A stretch of DNA of 64,000 nt from Nocardioides oceani (GTDB taxonomy: Bacteria > Actinomycetota > Actinomycetes > Propionibacteriales > Nocardioidaceae): NCBI RefSeq assembly GCF_030412965.1, contig NZ_JAUHJQ010000001.1:276743-340742 (forward strand). Direction: 5' to 3'. The position numbers and the translations under genes are program-made. Numbering within the stretch: position 1 is the first letter of the stretch; every line of letters starts with the position of its first letter. A model generated the notes under the pieces. It ran no database searches. It was given only the letters and a program-made list of their open reading frames with translations, and was not told where the DNA came from. This document shows positions 52,390 to 64,000 of this stretch, in pieces.

Positions 52390-53651
52390 CAGTGCTCCAT
52401 CGAGCCGCGGAAGACGCCGGCCAGGTCCTCGCCGGTCACCTCGCGCGGCGCGGTCGCCAGCAGCCGCTGCTGCTGCAGGGCGCCCTCGACGAGCGGGTCG
52501 ACGTCGCCGTCGTCGTACCCCACCTCGGCCAGGCCGTTGGGGATGCCAATGTCGCGCATGAGCCGCACCAGCACCCCCGGCAGCGCGTCCGGGCCGTCAC
52601 CGAGGTCGGCGTCCGGCTCGAGCAGCCGCGCGGCGCGCAGGTGGCGGCCGGGGTCGGCCTCGAAGGTGAAGCGGAACGCCTCGGGCGCGGTCAGCGAGAC
52701 CGCCATGCCGTGGGGGACGATCGGCTCGTCGGCCGGGTAGCCCTCGGGGCGGAACCCGCGGACCCGGCCGGCGATCGGGTAGGCGTTGGCGTGCGGGATG
52801 TGCACGCCCGCGTTGCCGAAGCCGAGGCCGGCGAAGGTCGCCGCGAGCGCCATCTGCTCGCGCGAGACGGTGTCCGAGCCGTCGCGGACCGCCGTGCGGA
52901 AGGCGCCGGCCAGCAGCGAGAGCGCCTTCTCCGACCACATGTCCGCGACCGGGTTGGCGCCGCAGTAGGGCACGCGCTGCTCGGGCCGCTTGGCCTCGAA
53001 GTCGGCGTACCACCGCGCGGTGTAGCTCTCCAGCGCGTGGCAGAGGATGTCCATGCCCGACGCGGCCGTCACCATCGCCGGCTGGGTCAGGGTGAGCGCC
53101 GGGTCGACGACCGCCAGCCGCGGGCGCAGGGCGGGGTGGCTGATGCCGGTCTTGACGTGCAGCGCCAGCACGTCGAGCACGCAGATCGTGGTGCTCTCCG
53201 AGCCGGTGCCGGTCGTGGTCGGCACCGCGACCAGCGGGAGCAGCGGCTGCGTCGGCGCCTGGGCCTTCCCGACCGGGGCGTTGACGTAGTCCATCAGCCC
53301 GCCGGGGTTGGTGGTGAGCAGGTTGACGGCCTTGGCGGTGTCGATCGTCGAGCCGCCGCCGACCGCCACGACCGCGTCGAAGGGCCCGGCGTCGCGGGCG
53401 AAGTCGATGGCCTCGACCAGGGAGGCGTCGGTGGGCTCCACCCGGGCCCGGTCGTACGTCGTCACGTGCAGGCCCCGCGCGGTCATCTGCTCGGCGATCC
53501 GGGCCGGGTGGCCGGTCGCGGCGACGCCCGCGTCGGTCACCAGCAGCACCCGCTGCGCGCCGAGCGCCTGCAGGTCGTGCCCGATCTCGCCGGACGCCCC
53601 GGTGCCGAACTTCAGGGCCGGCGCTGCGTAGGTGAACACGGTCTCGGACAC
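52386..53651 (-). CDS. Iron-containing alcohol dehydrogenase, hydroxyacid-oxoacid transhydrogenase (HOT) type
   Basis: 421 residues. VAVGGGSTIDTAKAVNLLTT, VAVPTTTGTGSESTTICVLD, GMDILCHALESYTARW, and GFGNAGVHIPHANAYPIAGR give the NAD-binding and the metal-binding Asp/His set. KFGTGASGEIGHDLQALG and the NAGVHIPHA stretch are closer to mitochondrial HOT (ADHFE1) than to simple alcohol dehydrogenases. HOT oxidises 4-hydroxybutyrate with 2-oxoglutarate, giving D-2-hydroxyglutarate. GTG at 53651. Confidence 0.87.
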   Translation of the reverse strand: MSETVFTYAAPALKFGTGASGEIGHDLQALGAQRVLLVTDAGVAATGHPARIAEQMTARGLHVTTYDRARVEPTDASLVEAIDFARDAGPFDAVVAVGGGSTIDTAKAVNLLTTNPGGLMDYVNAPVGKAQAPTQPLLPLVAVPTTTGTGSESTTICVLDVLALHVKTGISHPALRPRLAVVDPALTLTQPAMVTAASGMDILCHALESYTARWYADFEAKRPEQRVPYCGANPVADMWSEKALSLLAGAFRTAVRDGSDTVSREQMALAATFAGLGFGNAGVHIPHANAYPIAGRVRGFRPEGYPADEPIVPHGMAVSLTAPEAFRFTFEADPGRHLRAARLLEPDADLGDGPDALPGVLVRLMRDIGIPNGLAEVGYDDGDVDPLVEGALQQQRLLATAPREVTGEDLAGVFRGSMEHW

Positions 53652-53746
53652 CCGCTCAGGGTAGCCGCGCTCCCCCGCCCCGCGGCCACGAGACCCGGGA
53701 GGAGAGACACGCGCCACGCACGCCCCGAGCCGCTCCGGACGCGCCC

Positions 53747-54661
53747 CTACGGTCGGTCGGGCGCGGCGGCGAGGGCGGCCGCGACCAGTGGGTGCACCGG
53801 CACGGAGCCGTCTGCGACGGCGGCCAGCGGGATCCAGGCGACCGCGTCGGAGGTGCCGCCGACCTCGGCGACCGGCTCGGCGTCCACCGATCCCGGTGCG
53901 ACCGTCGCGACGAGCACCAGCTGGATGGCGTGGAACTCCTCGTCGCGCCCGTTGGGGGCGACGCCGCGGATGGACTCGTCGCCGACGTGCAGGACCCGGC
54001 CGACCTCCACCTCGAGACCGGTCTCCTCCCGCACCTCGCGCGCAGCGGCCGCGGCCGGCGCCTCCCCGTGCTCGACGCCGCCGCCGGGCAGCGTCCACAG
54101 GCCGGTGTGGAAGCCGCTGCTCGAGACCCGGGTCAGCAGCACCGCGCCGTCGTCCGGCCCGCCCCGCACGACCAGCGCGTACGCCGCCGTCCGCTGCATC
54201 CGGAACGGCCGGTGCGTCGCCAGCACCTCCGAGACGAGCGGCGTGACCGGGACCCGGCCGGCGGCGACGTCTGCCACCGGCCACCACCGTGCGTCCGCGG
54301 TCGTCCCGCCCACCTCGACCACCCGCGGGGCCGGCGCGTCGACCGGGACGTGTCCGTCGTACACCAGGCGCACGGAGTGCACGTCCACCCGCCGGCCGTT
54401 CCACCGGGCGTCGGGCCGCCGGCCGGTGTGCACGCGGGCGGTCGCGCCGACCGTCACGTCCAGGCCGGTCTCCTCGCGCACCTCGCGGACCACCGCGTCG
54501 CGCGGGTCCTCGCCGTGGTCGACGCCACCGCCGGGCAGCGTCCACACCTCGGCCCGGCTCACCCGCGAGGACAACCGGGTCAGCAGCACCGCGCCGTCGC
54601 GGACGACGACGGCGTACGCGCCCAGCCGCTGCATGCGGCGCCGGTCCCGCCGGTCAGGCAC
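53747..54661 (-). CDS. Tandem double-Nudix hydrolase
   Basis: 304 residues, two full Nudix domains. First box [26 protein letters not shown] (about residues 43-68), second [26 protein letters not shown] (about 193-218). Both have the complete GX5EX7REUXEEXGU set, so both may be active. Hydrolyses nucleoside diphosphates linked to X. The start could be GTG 54661 or ATG 54634. Confidence 0.85.
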   Translation of the reverse strand: MPDRRDRRRMQRLGAYAVVVRDGAVLLTRLSSRVSRAEVWTLPGGGVDHGEDPRDAVVREVREETGLDVTVGATARVHTGRRPDARWNGRRVDVHSVRLVYDGHVPVDAPAPRVVEVGGTTADARWWPVADVAAGRVPVTPLVSEVLATHRPFRMQRTAAYALVVRGGPDDGAVLLTRVSSSGFHTGLWTLPGGGVEHGEAPAAAAAREVREETGLEVEVGRVLHVGDESIRGVAPNGRDEEFHAIQLVLVATVAPGSVDAEPVAEVGGTSDAVAWIPLAAVADGSVPVHPLVAAALAAAPDRP

Positions 54662-54667
54662 GCCGCG

Positions 54668-55906
54668 TCACGCGAACGGCGGCCGCGCGTCCAGCGCGAT
54701 CGAGCGGCGACCGGCCCAGCGCCACACGCGCGCGGCGCGGTCCCGGTCCTCGTCGGTGACCAGGTTGCCCATCCAGCGCAGCGCCAGGGTCATCAGGTGG
54801 TCCGACCGCATGCCCGCCGGCCCGAGGGTCGGCAGCAGCCGCGGCACCGTCACCAGCCCGGCCAGGCGGCGCGCGATGGAGAACGCCTCGCCGTAGTGCT
54901 CGCGCAGCAGCGCCGGCCAGACCGTCGCCAGGTCGCGGTGCTCGCTCATCACCTCGGCGACCATCCGCCCGGTCTCCAGGCCGTAGTCGATCCCCTCGCC
55001 GTTGAGCGGGTTCACGCACCCGGCGGCGTCGCCGACCAGCGCCCAGTTGGGCCCCGCCACGCCGGACACGGCGCCGCCCATCGGCAGCAGCGCGGAGGTC
55101 TTCGCGCGCAGCTCGCCGGTCAGCGCGAAGTCCTCGCGGCGCTGCTCGGCGTAGAAGTCCATCAGCGGCTTGATCGCGACGTTCGCGGGGCGCTTCGCCG
55201 TGGCCAGCGTCCCGACGCCGAGGTTCACCTCACCGGTGCCGAGCGGGAAGATCCAGCCGTAGCCGCTCAGCACCGAGCCCTCGGCGTCCCGCAGCTCCAG
55301 GTGCGAGGAGATCCACGGGTCCTCGCTCATGCCCGACGCGACGTACGAGCGGCCGGCGACGCCGTAGACGGTCTCCCGGTGCCAGGCGCGACCGAGCACC
55401 TTGCCCAGCGGCGAGCGGACCCCGTCGGCGACGACCAACCGGTCGCAGGCGACCTCGAACCGCTCCCCCGCCCGCTCGAGGACGACCGCGGCCACGCGGG
55501 CGCCGTCCCGTCGCACGTCGACCGCCCGCGTGCCGTCGATCGCCAGCGCACCGGACTTGATCGCGGTCGTGCGCAGGTGGTCGTCCAGCTCGGTCCGCGC
55601 GACGGCCGAGCCCCAGTCCGGGAGGTTGCCGCCGGGCCACGGCAGCAGCAGCGTCTGCCCGAAGCCGTGGGCGCGCAGGCCGCGGTTGACGGTGTGCGCC
55701 CGCAGCCAGTCCTCGAGCCCGAGCCGGCTGAGCTCACCGATCGCGCGCGGGGTGAGCCCGTCGCCGCAGGTCTTGTCGCGCGGGAACGTCGCCGAGTCGA
55801 CCAGCAGCACGTCCGCGCCACCCCGGGCCGCCCAGGCCGCCGCCGCCGCCCCGGCGGGGCCGGCGCCGACCACGAGGACGTCGGTGCGGGTGGGTGTCGT
55901 GCTCAC
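54668..55906 (-). CDS. Geranylgeranyl-reductase-family flavoprotein (menaquinone-reductase-like)
   Basis: 412 residues. FAD dinucleotide fold VLVVGAGPAGAAAAAWAARG, CGDGLTPRAIGEL (the family signature), DRLVVADGVRSPLGKVLGRA, WIFPLGTGEVNLGVGTLATA and ALVGDAAGCVNPLNGEGIDY. Resembles mycobacterial MenJ, which reduces a double bond of the menaquinone tail. GTG at 55906 with GAGAAT 6 nt upstream. Confidence 0.9.
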   Translation of the reverse strand: MSTTPTRTDVLVVGAGPAGAAAAAWAARGGADVLLVDSATFPRDKTCGDGLTPRAIGELSRLGLEDWLRAHTVNRGLRAHGFGQTLLLPWPGGNLPDWGSAVARTELDDHLRTTAIKSGALAIDGTRAVDVRRDGARVAAVVLERAGERFEVACDRLVVADGVRSPLGKVLGRAWHRETVYGVAGRSYVASGMSEDPWISSHLELRDAEGSVLSGYGWIFPLGTGEVNLGVGTLATAKRPANVAIKPLMDFYAEQRREDFALTGELRAKTSALLPMGGAVSGVAGPNWALVGDAAGCVNPLNGEGIDYGLETGRMVAEVMSEHRDLATVWPALLREHYGEAFSIARRLAGLVTVPRLLPTLGPAGMRSDHLMTLALRWMGNLVTDEDRDRAARVWRWAGRRSIALDARPPFA

Positions 55907-55950
55907 CCCGCGATTCTCGCAGGCACCCGGTCACGCCGCCGCACCGAGGC

Positions 55951-56205
55951 TCAGGCGCCGCCCTCCCCCATCGGCGGGAACGCCGCCGGCGCCTCCTCGT
56001 ATCCCTCGGCGTCGGTGAACATCCCCTTCTCGACGTCGAAGTCCCGGCCGGTGTTGTCGACCTCGACGTTGTCGGGGCGGTTCTCCGGGTCCAGCCGCTC
56101 GCGCCGCTCGGCCTCCACCGCCTCGACCGACTCCGGCGGCAGCTCCGCGGCCGCGCCCGTCCCGTCGTGCCCCTGCTCGTGCTCGTGCTCCGCCTGTTCC
56201 GGCAT
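55951..56205 (-). CDS. Small acidic hypothetical protein, 84 residues
   Basis: Glu/Asp-rich, no Cys, no membrane segment. ELPPESVEAVEAERRERLDP, ENRPDNVEVDNTGRDFDVEK looks like a conserved core. GGGAGG 7 nt upstream of ATG 56205 supports the start. Stands alone between the flavoprotein and rpoC terminators. Confidence 0.75.
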   Translation of the reverse strand: MPEQAEHEHEQGHDGTGAAAELPPESVEAVEAERRERLDPENRPDNVEVDNTGRDFDVEKGMFTDAEGYEEAPAAFPPMGEGGA

Positions 56206-56258
56206 CGCGGCACCTCCCTGTCCGACCGCCATGGGAACACGGCGGCGGGAATGACGGA

Positions 56259-56287
56259 ACCCCGTCACGCGAGGTGCGTGACGGGGT
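56259..56287 (-). terminator. Second hairpin after rpoC
   Basis: ACCCCGTCACGC-GAGGT-GCGTGACGGGGT: 12 perfect pairs with a 5-nt loop. Second of two hairpins between rpoC and the next gene. Confidence 0.75.
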
Positions 56288-56312
56288 CCCGGTGGAGCGG
56301 TGACTGCTCGGT

Positions 56313-56338
56313 CCCGCCCCGAGCGAGCTCGGGGCGGG
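56313..56338 (-). terminator. First hairpin after rpoC
   Basis: CCCGCCCCGAG-CGAG-CTCGGGGCGGG: 11 perfect pairs, starting 5 nt after the rpoC stop. With the next hairpin it forms a double terminator of the rpoBC operon. Confidence 0.75.
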
Positions 56339-56343
56339 GGCCC

Positions 56344-60171
<3,828 letters not shown>

Positions 60172-60220
60172 GATGGCTGTTGTCCTTCGTTAGTTCTGGA
60201 AAGCAAGCTGTGGACCGAGG

Positions 60221-60250
60221 GTGGCCGGCGCGCTCGCGCGCGCCGGCCAC
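60221..60250 (-). promoter_or_regulatory. Perfect 13-bp hairpin between rpoB and rpoC
   Basis: GTGGCCGGCGCGC-TCGC-GCGCGCCGGCCAC: 13 pairs, 4-nt loop, 5 nt after the rpoB stop and 49 nt before rpoC. May be an mRNA-processing or attenuation site that sets the beta/beta' ratio. Confidence 0.65.
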
Positions 60251-60255
60251 GCACC

Positions 60256-63735
<3,480 letters not shown>

Positions 63736-63837
63736 GAGGTGTCCTTCGAGGATCGCTGCCGGGAGTGGCGCCGGGGCCCCCCACTAGATCAGCCACCGGG
63801 CAGGCCGAAATGCATCTGAGGGCAGGCGCAAAGCGCC

Positions 63838-63866
63838 ACGATACACCAGATCCAGGCGCGCGACAA
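63838..63866 (-). promoter_or_regulatory. rpoB: rpoB promoter, proximal
   Basis: -35 TTGTCG (63861-63866), 17-nt spacer, -10 TATCGT (63838-63843) on the minus strand. The start would lie near 63831, about 96 nt before the rpoB TTG. Confidence 0.65.
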
Positions 63867-63899
63867 CGTCAGCGAGCGCCTGCGACGAGCGTCCCGACG

Positions 63900-63928
63900 A
63901 TGATGCGCGGTGCCGGCTGCCCGGTCAA
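63900..63928 (-). promoter_or_regulatory. rpoB: rpoB promoter, distal
   Basis: -35 TTGACC (63923-63928), 17-nt spacer, -10 CATCAT (63900-63905) on the minus strand, 62 bp upstream of the proximal promoter. Confidence 0.5.
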
Positions 63929-63943
63929 GCACCGCGGCCGGAC

Positions 63944-63964
63944 GGGGCGGCCGTAGCGGCCCCC
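63944..63964 (-). terminator. Hairpin ending the gene upstream of rpoB
   Basis: GGGGCGGCCGTAGCGGCCCC folds with GGGG/CCCC and GGCC/GGCC arms, 6 nt after a stop codon at 63970-63972. Confidence 0.45.
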
Positions 63965-63969
63965 GGTCG

Positions 63970-64000
63970 TCAGCCGCGGGTGGTACGGAGGTCGTCCACG
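63970..64000 (-). CDS. Possible 3' end of the gene upstream of rpoB (cut by window edge)
   Basis: Reads VDDLRTTRG then TGA, in the same direction as rpoB and followed by a hairpin and by the rpoB promoters. Only nine residues are visible; it does not look like the C-terminus of ribosomal protein L7/L12, the usual neighbour. Identity unknown. Confidence 0.3.
   Translation of the reverse strand, partial: VDDLRTTRG

Overview
The window is about 64 kb of very GC-rich (roughly 70-75%) actinobacterial chromosome. It looks like a Nocardioides-type member of the Propionibacteriales. The evidence is the extreme third-position GC, many GTG/TTG starts, 1-8 nt gene overlaps (GTGA/ATGA), many leaderless starts (TAnnnT box 6-7 nt before the start codon), gene order shared with the Mycobacterium tuberculosis Rv0985c-Rv1009 region, an rpoB-rpoC pair of actinobacterial type, and intergenic repeats ending in GTCTCGAGACC. 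This is core-genome territory. There is no prophage, insertion sequence, CRISPR array or rRNA operon.

Layout. 1-10 kb: rpfB (cut by the window edge), tatD, an alpha/beta hydrolase, rsmI, an F420-type PPOX protein, membrane and secreted proteins, a YbdK-type ligase, a lipoprotein and an SNF2 helicase. 10-14.7 kb: a ChaB/Rho-N protein and a two-component system whose kinase is fused to a DUF4173 membrane domain. 14.7-20.8 kb: tRNA-Ala, then the division/molybdenum-cofactor cluster sepX-rimJ-mog-moaC-glp-UDPGP facing 5-formyl-THF cyclo-ligase. 20.8-31 kb: penicillin-acylase-type hydrolase, the Ruc-type zinc-ribbon chaperone behind a CIRCE-like operator, a SAF protein, mscL, an LCP protein, a sulfatase, tRNA-Arg, and DUF2277 plus a sirtuin. 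31-44 kb: a DtxR/IdeR regulator, photolyase, GH13 glucosidase, a MarR-MFS efflux operon with an unusual leader, pdxH, citA, an HxlR-quinone reductase pair and serC. 44.3-44.7 kb holds a decayed HNH/DUF222 gene. 44.7-53.7 kb is a long minus-strand chain: a HOT-type iron alcohol dehydrogenase, a membrane protein, a FAD/Fe-S 2-hydroxyacid dehydrogenase, a 29-residue membrane peptide, a methyltransferase, a beta-propeller protein, topoisomerase IB, a macrodomain protein and a GNAT protein. 53.7-64 kb: a double Nudix protein, a geranylgeranyl-reductase-like flavoprotein, a small acidic protein, rpoC and rpoB with tandem promoters.

The most unusual structure is the leader between pdxH and the efflux operon (about 37.9-38.2 kb, minus strand). 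It holds a well-spaced promoter, a Shine-Dalgarno sequence able to pair with about 14 nt of the 16S rRNA 3' end, a 12-codon peptide rich in rare codons, and a series of nested hairpins. A second promoter overlapping a palindromic operator follows, just before the transporter. It reads like a translation-controlled attenuator. Other points of note are two divergent leaderless promoters whose -10 boxes share one TA step, a histidine kinase-DUF4173 fusion joined through repeat DNA, the CIRCE-like site before the Ruc orthologue, and the transhydrogenase plus 2-hydroxyacid dehydrogenase operon.

All functional calls are from reading the sequence and recalling protein families; no database search was run.
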